A stretch of DNA of 64,000 nucleotides from CAVXFL01 sp963761015 (GTDB lineage Bacteria; Pseudomonadota; Alphaproteobacteria; Acetobacterales; Acetobacteraceae), in contig CAVXFL010000009.1 in the NCBI GenBank assembly GCA_963761015.1, positions 124,001-188,000 on the forward strand. The letters run 5' to 3'. The notes below the pieces were generated by a model. The model was not told the DNA's origin and did not search any database. It worked only from the letters and a program-made list of their open reading frames with translations. Shown one piece after another: positions 1-8,314 of the stretch. Made by a program: the position numbers and the translations under genes. The number at the start of each line of letters is the position of its first letter. Position 1 is the stretch's first letter.

Positions 1-185
1 GGTTCGGGGCGGGTTCGAGCCCGATGGCGGGAAGGGTCGTGGACATTGGCCGTGGCTTGGTGCGGGCGGAACAGATAAGCGGATGCGCCCGCGCCTGCAA
101 ATCCGGCCTGAACCTGCCTTCGCTGCTACGCCGGTTGTTCGGCCAGCAACCTCGTGCCTGACCGAAAGCCGATCAGAACGACCGT
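1..185. other. Non-coding edge of window
   Basis: No convincing reading frame, RNA or hairpin is visible here. It lies downstream of the LVIVD-repeat gene, which is on the minus strand and ends at 186, so it may be the 3' flank of that gene or of a gene outside the window. Confidence 0.4.
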
Positions 186-1310
186 TTAGACACGTTCGAG
201 AATCGAAAGCCCGCGATTGCGATCTATGAGGTAGATGACACCACGCGCATCAACGAACACATCGTTGCTGCTCACGCGCTCGCAGCCCGGCGGCACGTCC
301 GGCTGCCAGTGGGCCACCTCGCGCAGCGCGTGCGGATAGGCGATGTCGATGATGCGAAGCCCGCATGCGAACCAGGCGACAGGAACTTCGGTGCCGGTGA
401 TCGTCTCGATCGGCTGATGGCAGCCGCTCATCAGCGGTGCCCGAGTGCCGACGAGTTCCGGCACTTGGAACGTGCTCACAGGCGTAGGGCGGGTTTCGTC
501 GGTGATGTCGAGCATCCAGAGCGCGGCCGGCAGCTCCGGCGACATCGCCGGGTCGAGCGGCGCGACGTGTTCGTCGGCGACCAGCATCCAGCGATGCCCG
601 GCGATCGGGAAATCCAACGGCACGACCGTGTGCGTGGGCCAGGCAAAGGGCGGGCTCCAGTCGATCGTGGAAACGCAGCGCGGCTGGCGTATGTCGGAGA
701 TGTCGAGGATCACCGCGCCGCCATGCCAGTAGCTGACATAAAGCCGGTCGCCGCGCCTGATCGGGTGATGGCAGCGATGCGCCCGGCCCTGCCAGGTCGG
801 GGTCTCGCCGCCAGCAACCCACTGACCAGGCATCCACCAGCGCCCGACTTCCGCCGGACGCGCCGGATCGCTGAGGTCCAGGATCATGACAATGTTGCCG
901 ACATAGCCCTCGATCTCGGGCGAGATGTAGGCGTAGCGGCCGTCGAACGTGAAGCGGTGCACGCCGATCCCCTGGCACACCCAGCGCGCGATTTCGCGCG
1001 GGCCACGCGGATCGGCGACATCGAAAATCCGCAGCCCGACGAAGTCAGCGGGCGCCGGGCCGCCGCCGTGGCGCTCGCGGTTGACCAGCATGATTCCGTT
1101 GGCGACCCGCACCTTGTGGGAATGCAACCCGGGCGGAATGTCGATCTCGGCGATGATGCGGGGATTGCGCGGATCGGCGACGTCGATGACCGAGGTGCCG
1201 TGCGGCGCCTCCATGTGGCCGATGTAGGCGAAATCGCCGTCGACCACGACCTGCCCGCCGCCGGCGCAGTCGAGCCAAGCCAATTCTCGGACACCTTTGC
1301 CGCGGCCCAT
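186..1310 (-). CDS. LVIVD repeat-containing beta-propeller protein
   Basis: Protein of 374 residues built from about six copies of a roughly 45-residue unit. Each unit carries a core like 'SVIDVADPRNPRIIAEI', 'LRIFDVADPRGPREIA', 'MILDLSDPARPAEVG' or 'LWMLDITDETRPTPVS'. This is the LVIVD repeat, a family of beta-propeller proteins, often secreted or surface-associated, whose biochemical role is not established. No signal peptide is apparent from the ATG at 1310, so it may be cytoplasmic or the true start may differ. The spaced His residues in the blades (GLHSHKVR, GVHRFTF, RCHHPIRRG, PTHTVV, GCHQPIE) are regular and could line a metal or ligand pocket; that is inference. The gene stands alone, with a HicA remnant upstream on the same strand. 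Confidence 0.75.
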   Translation of the reverse strand: MGRGKGVRELAWLDCAGGGQVVVDGDFAYIGHMEAPHGTSVIDVADPRNPRIIAEIDIPPGLHSHKVRVANGIMLVNRERHGGGPAPADFVGLRIFDVADPRGPREIARWVCQGIGVHRFTFDGRYAYISPEIEGYVGNIVMILDLSDPARPAEVGRWWMPGQWVAGGETPTWQGRAHRCHHPIRRGDRLYVSYWHGGAVILDISDIRQPRCVSTIDWSPPFAWPTHTVVPLDFPIAGHRWMLVADEHVAPLDPAMSPELPAALWMLDITDETRPTPVSTFQVPELVGTRAPLMSGCHQPIETITGTEVPVAWFACGLRIIDIAYPHALREVAHWQPDVPPGCERVSSNDVFVDARGVIYLIDRNRGLSILERV

Positions 1311-1379
1311 GATTACCTACCCGGCCTGTGATCGGCCTGCCCCTTCGCCGCGATGAAACCCCAGGCAGGGAATGTTGAG

Positions 1380-1559
1380 CTACTTGCCGCGATGCCTGTT
1401 TCGGCGCTTGCCCAGGAATTCCAGCATGCCGGGAAGATCGAGGCAATTCATCATCTTGTAGTGATCGCCGCGGGTTGGCGGCTCGCACCGCACGCCGCGC
1501 TGCCGGCAGACAGCCTTGGCGTCATTGATTGTCCAGTCTCCGGCCGGATTGCCGCGCAT
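1380..1559 (-). pseudogene. HicA-like toxin remnant
   Basis: A 59-residue frame beginning MRGNPAGDWTINDAKAVC and containing RGDHYKM resembles the first two thirds of HicA mRNA interferases: Met-Arg-x-Asn-Pro-x-Asp-Trp, a central helix, then Arg-Gly-x-His-x-Lys with the catalytic His. The usual ending after this motif (a strand with PxxxPIKPVYIR) is missing and is replaced by a basic tail, so the protein looks truncated or frame-shifted. The frame is open further upstream (…FKDFAAPDLLAR before the ATG), as in longer HicA versions, but no ATG, GTG or TTG lies close by. No hicB partner is adjacent. Probably a decayed orphan toxin. Confidence 0.45.
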
Positions 1560-1736
1560 TCTAGCAAGGAGGTCAGGCGCGGCGAAGTCCTTGAAGATTG
1601 CCGCCAGCGCGGAACCTGTTCGGCCGGCGAAGCTCGCCCTTGTAACTCGTCGCCTTGAATGCGCGACTGTCCCCGAGCTGGCATTCGCTCGATCGGGTTG
1701 CGGCGGCCTTTCTGCCCGCCTATTGACCACACCGGC

Positions 1737-2903
1737 ATGGACCAGGTGCTCAGCGCGCAGGCAATCGACCACCAGCACGTCGCCTTCGACGACGGGCTGG
1801 CGCTCGATTGCGGCGTGCGCCTGCCGCGTCTCGTGGTCGCCTACCGCACCTATGGCCGGCTCGATGCGGCGCGGTCCAACGCCGTGCTGGTCTGCCATGC
1901 GCTGACCGGCGACCAGTACGTCGTCGAAACGCACCCGCTGACCGGCAAGCCGGGCTGGTGGGACGAGGTGGTCGGCCCCGGCCGGCCGATCGACACCGAC
2001 CGCTTCTTCGTCATCTGCGCCAACGTGCTCGGCGGCTGCATGGGCTCGACCGGGCCGCGCAGCATCCGCGACGACGCCGGGGGCGACGGCGTCGCGCTCT
2101 GGGGCACGGATTTTCCCCCCGTGACCATCCGCGACATGGTGCGGGCGCAGAAGCGGCTGATCGAGCATCTCGGCATTGCCCGGCTGTTCGCGGTGGCCGG
2201 CGGCTCGATGGGCGGCATGCAGGCGCTGGAATGGGCCGCCACCTACCCCGACGCGGTGTTCGCCGCCGTCCCCATCGCCGCCGCCGCGCACCATTCCGCG
2301 CAGAACATCGCGTTCCACGAAGTCGGCCGGCAGGCGATTTTTGCCGATCCGGACTGGCAGGGCGGCCGCTATTGGCAGCAAGGGCGCATCCCAGCGCGCG
2401 GCCTCGCGGTCGCGCGCATGGTCGCGCACATCACCTATCTGTCCGAACAGGCGCTCACCCGCAAATTCGGCCGCCGGTTGCGCGGCGCTCCGGGCGGCGA
2501 CGCGGGCGCGCTCAGCATGTTCGGCGACATCTTCGAGGTGGAGAGCTACCTGCGCCACCAGGGCAGCACCTTCGTGCGCCGCTTCGACGCCAACTCCTAC
2601 CTCACCATCACGCGCGCGATGGACTGGTTCGATCTCGCGGCCGAGCACGACGACGACCTGGCCGCGGCGTTCCGCGGCGCGACGGCCCGTTTTTGCCTGG
2701 TCTCGTTCAGTTCGGACTGGTTGTTCCCCACGTCGGAAAGCCGCGCCATCGCGCGGGCGCTGAACCGCGCTGCGGCGAATGTCAGCTTCGTCGAGATCGC
2801 CACCGACAAGGGGCACGATGCCTTTCTGCTCGACGAGCCCGATTTCCACACCACGCTCGCCGGCTTCCTGGACGGCTGCGCGACCCATGCGGGCCTGAAA
2901 TGA
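1737..2903 (+). CDS. metX: Homoserine O-acetyltransferase MetX
   Basis: 388-residue alpha/beta-hydrolase that transfers an acyl group to L-homoserine in methionine synthesis (acetyl by family convention; some MetX proteins prefer succinyl). The nucleophile elbow AGGSMGGMQ places the catalytic Ser near residue 157. The acid and base are Asp in SSDWLFP (about 327) and His in GHDAFL (about 360). The family motif VCHALTGD is near 52-59. The start at 1737 is preferred over an upstream in-frame ATG at 1659, because homology to MetX begins about ten residues after it and the extra 26 residues look unlike the family. The stop overlaps the metW start (ATGA), so the two genes are translationally coupled, the usual arrangement in proteobacteria. 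Confidence 0.93.
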   Translation: MDQVLSAQAIDHQHVAFDDGLALDCGVRLPRLVVAYRTYGRLDAARSNAVLVCHALTGDQYVVETHPLTGKPGWWDEVVGPGRPIDTDRFFVICANVLGGCMGSTGPRSIRDDAGGDGVALWGTDFPPVTIRDMVRAQKRLIEHLGIARLFAVAGGSMGGMQALEWAATYPDAVFAAVPIAAAAHHSAQNIAFHEVGRQAIFADPDWQGGRYWQQGRIPARGLAVARMVAHITYLSEQALTRKFGRRLRGAPGGDAGALSMFGDIFEVESYLRHQGSTFVRRFDANSYLTITRAMDWFDLAAEHDDDLAAAFRGATARFCLVSFSSDWLFPTSESRAIARALNRAAANVSFVEIATDKGHDAFLLDEPDFHTTLAGFLDGCATHAGLK

Positions 2904-3550
2904 GCAACCGCGCCGCGGCACTCGGCCAGGTCCGCTATGTCGCCAAGAACATGCGGGTCGATCTGCGGCTGATCGGCGACATGATCGCGCCGGGCGCGCG
3001 TGTGCTCGATATCGGCTGCGGCGACGGCATGCTGATCGCGCATCTGTTCGAGACCAAGGGCTGCGACGCGCGCGGCATCGAAGTCGACATGGCGCAGGTG
3101 ACGCGGGCCGTCGCGCACGGCCTGCCGGTGATGCAGGGCGACGCCGATGTCGACCTCGCGCACTACCCGGACGGCGCGTTCGATTACGTGGTGCTCTCGC
3201 GCACCTTGCAAGCCGTGGGGCGGCCGCGCGAGGTGCTGCGGCAGATGCTGCGCATCGGCGCGCGCGCGGTGGTGAGTTTCCCGAATTTCGGCCATTGGCT
3301 GGTGCGCTGGCAGTTGCTGAGCAACGGGCGGATGCCGATGACGCCGGCCTGGGACCGCTGGTGGTACGAGACGCCGAACATCCATCCGTGCACGATCCGT
3401 GACTTCTTCGCGCTCTGCGAGGTCGAAGGTTACGTCGTCGAGCGCTGGCTGGCGGCCGACGAATCCGGCATGCGCGCGCCCTGGCGCCGCTCGCGCCGGC
3501 TGGCGAACCTGTTCGGCGAGCAGGCGGTTTTGCTGCTGGCAAAAACCTGA
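2900..3550 (+). CDS. metW: Methionine biosynthesis protein MetW
   Basis: 216-residue class I SAM-dependent methyltransferase fold. The SAM-binding glycine motif VLDIGCGDGML lies near residues 34-44. Family hallmarks follow: an acidic strand end (GIEVD), the QGDADVDL segment, and the conserved SFPNFGHWLVR and TPNIHPCTIRDFF stretches typical of MetW. MetW is known to work with MetX in methionine synthesis, and its ATG overlaps the metX stop by four bases. Its exact catalytic role, if any, is not settled in the literature I know. Length and motif order are complete, with no disruption. Confidence 0.92.
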   Translation: MSNRAAALGQVRYVAKNMRVDLRLIGDMIAPGARVLDIGCGDGMLIAHLFETKGCDARGIEVDMAQVTRAVAHGLPVMQGDADVDLAHYPDGAFDYVVLSRTLQAVGRPREVLRQMLRIGARAVVSFPNFGHWLVRWQLLSNGRMPMTPAWDRWWYETPNIHPCTIRDFFALCEVEGYVVERWLAADESGMRAPWRRSRRLANLFGEQAVLLLAKT

Positions 3551-3681
3551 GCCGAACCGTCCTGCTTTCCTGAAGCGCTCCCCCGTCTGTCGCAGCGTTG
3601 TGGCGGCTGCCGCGTTGACTGCGCGACGATCGGTGCGCGCGGCCGCGAGGGTCCCGCGATCGTCGCGGCAGCGGAGCCCAC

Positions 3682-4197
3682 ATGTCCTCGATCTACGCCG
3701 TCATCGGACACGGACGAGCCGATATGACCTGGTGGCAGGAGTGCATCCGGGCGCCGATCATTTTCTTCTACGGCCTGGTGTTGATCCGCTTCGCCGGGCG
3801 GCGTGCGTTCGGGCGGCAATCGCCGCTGGACATCGTGCTCGCCGTCGTCATCGGGTCCAACCTCAGCCGCACGCTGACGGCAAACGCGCCGTTCTTTCCG
3901 ACGCTCGCTTCCACGGCGGCGCTGGTGGGCATCTACTGGGTGACCAGCCACGTGGTGCAGTTCTCCGCGTGTCTCGAATGGCTCGTGAAGGGCCGACCGG
4001 CGCTGCTGATGCGGGACGGCCGCCTGGATCGGCGCGTCGCCCGCAAGCAGGGCGTCACCGAGAGCGATCTGAACGAAGCCGTCCGTACCCACGGCGTCGG
4101 CCGGCTGAGCGACGTGGACACCGCCGTTCTGGAGCGCAACGGCAATATCAACGTGATTCGCCGTCAGAGCGCCGCCAGGGGTTCAGCTAGACGCTAA
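3682..4197 (+). CDS. DUF421 (YetF-like) membrane protein
   Basis: 171 residues. About three hydrophobic segments lie in the first 100 residues (IIFFYGLVLIRFAGRRAF, DIVLAVVIGSNLSR, LVGIYWVTSHVVQF). A soluble DUF421 domain follows with the conserved pattern GRPALLMRDGRLD…GVTESDLNEAVRTHGV and a final strand LERNGNINVI. This matches the short single-domain form of YetF-like inner-membrane proteins, whose function is not firmly established; in spore formers some relatives affect germination receptors. The start at 3682 gives a short N-terminal tail before the first helix; ATG 3724 (MTWWQE) is an alternative that begins closer to the helix. Confidence 0.78.
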   Translation: MSSIYAVIGHGRADMTWWQECIRAPIIFFYGLVLIRFAGRRAFGRQSPLDIVLAVVIGSNLSRTLTANAPFFPTLASTAALVGIYWVTSHVVQFSACLEWLVKGRPALLMRDGRLDRRVARKQGVTESDLNEAVRTHGVGRLSDVDTAVLERNGNINVIRRQSAARGSARR

Positions 4198-4268
4198 TCA
4201 AGCTTGGGTGACGCCGCGGCAAGAACGGGCAGACCCTCGCGTGCGACAGGACGGTTTTTTAGCGCGAG

Positions 4269-4628
4269 TCAGAAATCGACCCAGTTCTTCGTCAGATCGC
4301 AGTGATGGATTTCGGCGCCGGTATCCGCCAGCACGTCGACCTTCATTTGCCGGATCGAGCCGGCCTGCCGGATCATCAGATCGGCATCCATCGAATGCTT
4401 CCGGATCAAGGTGCGATAATAGACCTTCAGGCGCACGGTCGAGACATCACCGTGTTTCTCCGGAGCCTTCATCACCTCGATGGTGGCTTGGCCGGCATGG
4501 GCGGTCGGGTGCAGGCACTTCAGGGCATGCTCGCGGAACAACTTGGTGTAGTCGATATCCGCCGCCCGCGCGGTCGCCAAATGCAGACCGCAGCCGAGCG
4601 CGACGATCAGGCCGGCGAGCCTGGCCAC
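4269..4628 (-). CDS. Small secreted protein of unknown function
   Basis: 119 residues beginning with a clear Sec signal (MARLAGLIVALGCGLHLATARA, cleavage probably after ATARA). The mature part of about 95 residues has two Cys (LKCLHP and HHCDLTK) that could form a disulfide, alternating beta-type stretches (ATIEVMKA, STVRLKVYYRT, MKVDVLADTG) and an end TKNWVDF. I do not recognise a family. It is probably a periplasmic beta-rich protein. It is isolated between the DUF421 gene and the CoA-transferase gene, both on the other strand. Confidence 0.65.
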   Translation of the reverse strand: MARLAGLIVALGCGLHLATARAADIDYTKLFREHALKCLHPTAHAGQATIEVMKAPEKHGDVSTVRLKVYYRTLIRKHSMDADLMIRQAGSIRQMKVDVLADTGAEIHHCDLTKNWVDF

Positions 4629-4834
4629 CCGCCGGGCGCCGAAATGTCCGCGAAATCATGGATGTTTCCCTGTGCTATCGGTTCGTCCGTCTGTATCGCG
4701 GGGACGTTACCGGTCCGTCAAGGGAGCAGGCAAACCGGCCGCCGAACAGAGGTGCGCGCGCCGGATTGGCAGCCGAGCCGACCCCTGCCACGATCCCGCA
4801 CGGAGCATTGGCCCGCGCGGAGCATTGGTTCGCC

Positions 4835-5998
4835 ATGACAAATACCGATGGGCCGCTCGCCGGCGTGAGCGTGCTGGAGTTCCCGGCGATCGGACCGATC
4901 CCGTTCTGCGGCATGGTGCTGGCGGACATGGGCGCGGCGGTGATCCGCGTCGAGCGCGTGGGGGGTGGCGATCTCGGCATCGCGGTTCCGCCGCGCTTCG
5001 ATGTGCTCAATCGCGGCAAGCGCTCGATCGCGCTGGACCTGAAGCACGTCGATGGCGCAACGATCGCGCGGCGGCTGCTGGCCACCGCGCAGATCCTGAT
5101 CGAGGGGTTCCGTCCGGGGGTGATGGAGCGGCTCGGTCTCGGGCCCGAGGCCGCGCTGCGGGAGCGCCCCGCCCTCGTCTATGGGCGGATCAGCGGTTGG
5201 GGCGAGCGCGGCCCGCTCGCCGCGAGCGCCGGGCACGACATCAACTATATTGGCCTGTCCGGCGCGCTGGCCGCGATGGGCGAGCCCGGCGCGCCGCCGC
5301 CGGTGCCGCTCAACCTCATTGGCGATTTCGGCGGCGCGGCGATGCACCTCGCCTGCGGGGTGTTGGCCGCGCTGCTCGCGGTGCGCGCCGGCGGTCCCGG
5401 CCAGGTCGTTCGCACCAGCATCGCGGAGGCGTCGCTGGCGCTGATGCCGATGATCTACGGCCTGCGTGCCGCCGGCACCTGGTCCAGCGCGCGGGCGCGC
5501 AACGTGCTGGACGGCGGCGCGCCATTCTACCGAACATACCGGACCAGCGACGATCGCTTCGTCGCGGTCGGCGCCATCGAGCCGAAATTCTATGCCGCGC
5601 TGCTGGAGGGGCTTGGCCTCGCCGGCACGCTGTCCGTCGCCGCCCAGCACGATCGGGCCGCTTGGCCGGGCGCGACCGCGCTGTTCGCCGCCCGCTTCGG
5701 CGAGAAGACACGCGAGGAGTGGACGCGCGCGTTCGCCGGGCGCGATGCCTGCGTCACCCCGGTCGTGGACATGGATGAGGCGCCGGATCATCCGCAGCAC
5801 CAGGCGCTCGGCAGCTTCGTCGCGCCGGGCGGGGTTCGGCAGCCGGCGCCGACGCCCGCGTTTTCTGCCGCGCCGCGGCGGGAACCGCCACCGCCGCCGG
5901 TTCCTGGGCAGGACACGGCGGCGATCCTGCGCGGCCTCGGCTATTCGCCGGAGCGGATCGCGGGCCTCGCCCGCGCACGGGTGATCGCCGGGGAGTGA
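4835..5998 (+). CDS. CaiB/BaiF (family III) CoA-transferase family protein, alpha-methylacyl-CoA racemase type
   Basis: 387 residues from the ATG MTNTDGPLAG; the frame is open far upstream, but only this start matches the family N-terminus. Family III fold motifs are present: VLEFPAIGPIPFCGMVLADMGA, VIRVER, LNRGKRSIALDLK. It carries the marks of alpha-methylacyl-CoA racemase rather than of true CoA-transferases: the His of GHDINYIGLSG (about 134), the Asp of NLIGDFGG (about 164), and VGAIEPKFYAALL. In the racemase these His and Asp are the two catalytic residues that epimerise 2-methylacyl-CoA in branched-chain lipid breakdown. The aspartate typical of family III CoA-transferases is not evident. 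A Pro-rich stretch near the C-terminus (EPPPPPVPGQD) is common in this family. Monocistronic, followed by a hairpin. Confidence 0.82.
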   Translation: MTNTDGPLAGVSVLEFPAIGPIPFCGMVLADMGAAVIRVERVGGGDLGIAVPPRFDVLNRGKRSIALDLKHVDGATIARRLLATAQILIEGFRPGVMERLGLGPEAALRERPALVYGRISGWGERGPLAASAGHDINYIGLSGALAAMGEPGAPPPVPLNLIGDFGGAAMHLACGVLAALLAVRAGGPGQVVRTSIAEASLALMPMIYGLRAAGTWSSARARNVLDGGAPFYRTYRTSDDRFVAVGAIEPKFYAALLEGLGLAGTLSVAAQHDRAAWPGATALFAARFGEKTREEWTRAFAGRDACVTPVVDMDEAPDHPQHQALGSFVAPGGVRQPAPTPAFSAAPRREPPPPPVPGQDTAAILRGLGYSPERIAGLARARVIAGE

Positions 5999-6003
5999 GC
6001 CGA

Positions 6004-6032
6004 GGCAACGCCGCCCCAGGCGGGGCGTTGCC
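6004..6032 (+). terminator. Hairpin downstream of racemase gene
   Basis: Inverted repeat ggcaacgcc … ggcgttgcc with an 11-base loop, starting five bases after the stop codon. There is no clear T tract, so it may be a weak terminator or an RNA-stabilising 3' hairpin. Confidence 0.45.
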
Positions 6033-6079
6033 ATGCCGGTCGGTCGCACGCGACCGTCGAACCAGCATTGGAGGACACG

Positions 6080-6394
6080 ATGTTCAAGGGTTTCAGCGCT
6101 CTGGCGGCCGGCGGCTTGGCGATAGGGCTGCTGGCCGGCGCGCCGATGGCCAACGCCGCCGAGCACGGGGTGACGTCCGGTCCCGCGACGGGCAGCACGG
6201 TCGAGCCGAGCACCGCGGTGCAGAAGAACAACGCGCAGATCAACGCCAAGAAGGACACCGGCGAAGTGGTCGCGGGCTCCGTCGCCACCGGAACACCGGG
6301 CGTCTCGGCGAAGCGCGACACCGAAGCCGGCCCGGCGCCCAAGGACCATAACCTCAATGCCGAGAACAGCGGCAATCAGTCCTCGAACAAATGA
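6080..6394 (+). CDS. Small exported Asn/Thr/Gly-rich protein of unknown function
   Basis: 104 residues from ATG 6080, preceded by a good ribosome site (ggaggac, 6070-6076). The first 27 residues are a signal peptide (MFKGFSALAAGGLAIGLLAG…MANAA). The mature part is hydrophilic and apparently disordered, rich in Asn, Thr, Lys, Ala and Gly, ending NAENSGNQSSNK, with no Cys. No recognised domain. The composition suggests an exported intrinsically disordered protein. It is followed by a convincing terminator. Confidence 0.65.
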   Translation: MFKGFSALAAGGLAIGLLAGAPMANAAEHGVTSGPATGSTVEPSTAVQKNNAQINAKKDTGEVVAGSVATGTPGVSAKRDTEAGPAPKDHNLNAENSGNQSSNK

Positions 6395-6402
6395 TCATGC
6401 CA

Positions 6403-6440
6403 GCCCGCGGGGCCCGAGCGCCCTGCGGGCCTTTCGTTTT
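6403..6440 (+). terminator. Rho-independent terminator
   Basis: Stem gcccgcgggg / ccctgcgggc (one G-T pair) with an 8-base loop, followed by the T-rich tail ctttcgtttt. It lies 8 bases after the stop of the small exported protein. Confidence 0.8.
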
Positions 6441-6510
6441 CCCCGGTTTAGAGCCACGCCTCACCCGCGCCGGTCATCCAAGCAGGCTCCAAGGTTCATA
6501 CCTGAGAAAG

Positions 6511-6596
6511 TGGTGGAGGGAGCTGGATTCGAACCAGCGTAGGCGTGCGCCAACGGATTTACAGTCCGTCCCCTTTAGCCACTCGGGCATCCCTCC
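6511..6596 (-). tRNA. tRNA-Tyr (GTA)
   Basis: On the minus strand an 86-nt class II tRNA reads GGAGGGA … TCCCTCC-A-CCA. The anticodon stem-loop is GGACTGTAAATCC (anticodon GTA), followed by a long variable arm and the T-arm GGTTCGAATCC. The 3' CCA is encoded. Acceptor, anticodon and T stems all pair. Confidence 0.97.
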
Positions 6597-6661
6597 GAGG
6601 GCGCGAGTAAGGGGCGGGGGGGCGGATTGTCAATCGCGCGCCGATTGCGCAAAACGCCCGA

Positions 6662-7486
6662 ATGAAACCGCCGCACCCGCCGCAGCGCCCGCAAGGCCGC
6701 CCGCATGGCCTGGACCGCCGCCCGGGGCCGTTGGCGCAGCGGCGTCCCGGCGGCCCCCGAACCCCCGAACCCCCGCGCGGCAGTCTCTGGCTCTATGGCC
6801 TGCACGCCGTCGCCGCCGCGCTCGCCAACCCGCAGCGGCGGCTGCGCCGGCTGGTGCTGACCGAGGAGGCGGAGGCCGCGCTCGCCGCCCGCGTCGCGAA
6901 ACCCTGGCCGCTCGCCCCGGAGCGCGCGGATCGTGGCCGTATCGACCATCTGCTCGGCCCCGACGCGGTGCATCAGGGCGCCGCGCTGCTGGCCGACCCG
7001 CTGCCCACGCCCACGCTGCAAGCTGCGCTGGAGCGGCCCGGTCCCGTGCTGGTGCTCGATCAGGTGAGCGACCCGCGCAACGTCGGCGCCATCCTGCGCT
7101 CGGCGGCGGCGTTCGGCGCCGCTTCGGTGGTCGTGCAGGAGCGCAACTCGCCGACCGAGACCGGCGCGCTGGCCAAGACCGCCTCCGGCGCGCTCGAGGC
7201 CGTGCCGCTGCTGCGCGCCGTCAACATCGCCCGCACCCTGGTCGCGCTGAAGGCGGCCAATCTGTGGGTGGTCGGGCTGGATGCCGGGGCGAAACCGCTC
7301 GACGGCGGCGCGCTCGCCGCCCGGCGCGTGGCCTTGGTGCTCGGTGCCGAGGACGAGGGGCTGCGCCGCCTCACGCGCGAGACCTGCGACGATGTCGCGG
7401 GGATCGCCACGCCCGGCAAAATGGCCAGCCTGAACGTGTCCGCCGCCGCCGCCATCGCCCTTTATGAACTGGGACGCCGCGCATGA
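6662..7486 (+). CDS. rlmB: SpoU-family 23S rRNA (guanosine-2'-O-)-methyltransferase RlmB
   Basis: 274 residues. An N-terminal Pro/Arg-rich leader of about 40 residues is followed by the substrate-binding domain (LWLYGLHAVAAALANPQRR) and the knotted SPOUT catalytic domain. Motif 1 is LVLDQVSDPRNVGAILRSAAAFGA, motif 2 LVLGAEDEGLRRLTRE, motif 3 IATPGKMASLNVSAAAAIALYE. RlmB methylates the ribose of a guanosine in domain V of 23S rRNA (G2251 in E. coli). The unusually long basic leader is common in alphaproteobacterial homologues. Its stop overlaps the start of the next gene (ATGA at 7483-7486). tRNA-Tyr lies just upstream on the other strand. Confidence 0.9.
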   Translation: MKPPHPPQRPQGRPHGLDRRPGPLAQRRPGGPRTPEPPRGSLWLYGLHAVAAALANPQRRLRRLVLTEEAEAALAARVAKPWPLAPERADRGRIDHLLGPDAVHQGAALLADPLPTPTLQAALERPGPVLVLDQVSDPRNVGAILRSAAAFGAASVVVQERNSPTETGALAKTASGALEAVPLLRAVNIARTLVALKAANLWVVGLDAGAKPLDGGALAARRVALVLGAEDEGLRRLTRETCDDVAGIATPGKMASLNVSAAAAIALYELGRRA

Positions 7487-8280
7487 CCCTCACCCCCGAT
7501 CCCCGGACCAGGTCCGCGGACGCCGCCGCGTATCTGGAGAGCGCCCGCCGCGAGCGCCGCCCGCTCGCGCGCCTGCCGGACGGCATCGCGCCGCGCGACC
7601 TGATCGAGGCCGCCGCGGCGCAGCGCGAGTTGGCCCGCCGGCTCGGCGTGGCCAGCCCCGCCGGATGGAAGATCGGCGCGACCTCGCGGCGCATGCAGGA
7701 CTATCTCGGCCTGACCGGTCCCGGCGCCGGCTTCATCGCGCCGGACAACCTGCACGATTCCGGTACCGAGATAGCGTTCGCCGGCCTTTATCGCCCCGGC
7801 GTGGAATGCGAGCTGGCGGTGCGCCTCGGCGCCGACCTGCCGCCCGGCCCGTGCGACGAGGCGCGCGCGGGCGCGGCCGTGGAGGCGATGTTCGCCGCTA
7901 TCGAGCTGGTGGAGAACCGCTACGGTGACCTGAAGGAGCTCGGCACCCCGAGCCTCGTCGCCGACCAGCTGTTCCACCGCGCCGCTATCATCGGCCCGCC
8001 GCTCGCGGACTGGACGACGCTCGATCTGCGCACCTTGCGCGGGCGGATTTCGGTGAACGACGAGGCGCGCGGCGAGGGAATGGGCGAGGAGCTAATGGGC
8101 AACCCGCTGCGCGGCCTCGCCTGGCTCGCGGGCTCGGAGGTGGCGGCCGCGTTCGGCGGGCTGCGCGAGGGCCAGGTGGTGCTGCTCGGCAGCGTAACGC
8201 CGCCGGTTTGGCTGGAGGGGCCGGCGACGGTGACGGTGGAGTTTTCCGCGCTGGCACCGGTGATCTTGCGGCTGACGTGA
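7483..8280 (+). CDS. 2-keto-4-pentenoate hydratase / fumarylacetoacetate hydrolase-family protein
   Basis: 265 residues with the MhpD-like fold: AGWKIGATSRRMQDYLGL, the metal-ligand segment RPGVECELAVRLG (acidic pair ExE), MFAAIELVENRY, DQLFHRAAIIGP, NPLRGLAWLAG, and the C-terminal substrate loop LGSVTPPVWLEGP. Such enzymes hydrate 2-oxopent-4-enoate or decarboxylate oxalocrotonate in aromatic meta-cleavage pathways. No other meta-cleavage gene is in the window, so the physiological substrate is open. Translationally coupled to rlmB by a 4-base overlap, probably only by compact genome layout. Confidence 0.8.
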   Translation: MTLTPDPRTRSADAAAYLESARRERRPLARLPDGIAPRDLIEAAAAQRELARRLGVASPAGWKIGATSRRMQDYLGLTGPGAGFIAPDNLHDSGTEIAFAGLYRPGVECELAVRLGADLPPGPCDEARAGAAVEAMFAAIELVENRYGDLKELGTPSLVADQLFHRAAIIGPPLADWTTLDLRTLRGRISVNDEARGEGMGEELMGNPLRGLAWLAGSEVAAAFGGLREGQVVLLGSVTPPVWLEGPATVTVEFSALAPVILRLT

Positions 8281-8306
8281 GGCATCGGTTGGCAAGAGCC
8301 GATGCC
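8281..8306. terminator. Convergent hairpin between hydratase and PrpD genes
   Basis: ggcatcggtt-ggcaag-agccgatgcc, a stem of 8 to 10 pairs directly after the hydratase stop and just before the 3' end of the convergent MmgE/PrpD gene. It could serve both strands; no long T tract. Confidence 0.5.
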
Positions 8307-8314
8307 GGGTGGAT

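Noticed and set aside
1560..1736. Possible SAM-type riboswitch upstream of metX
   Set aside because: No conserved SAM-I or SAM-II core pattern or pseudoknot is visible in this stretch.
1380..3683. 767-codon open frame on the minus strand opposite metX-metW
   Set aside because: Arg/Ala/Gly-rich shadow of the high-GC plus-strand genes; only the small segment at 1380-1559 resembles a real protein (HicA remnant).
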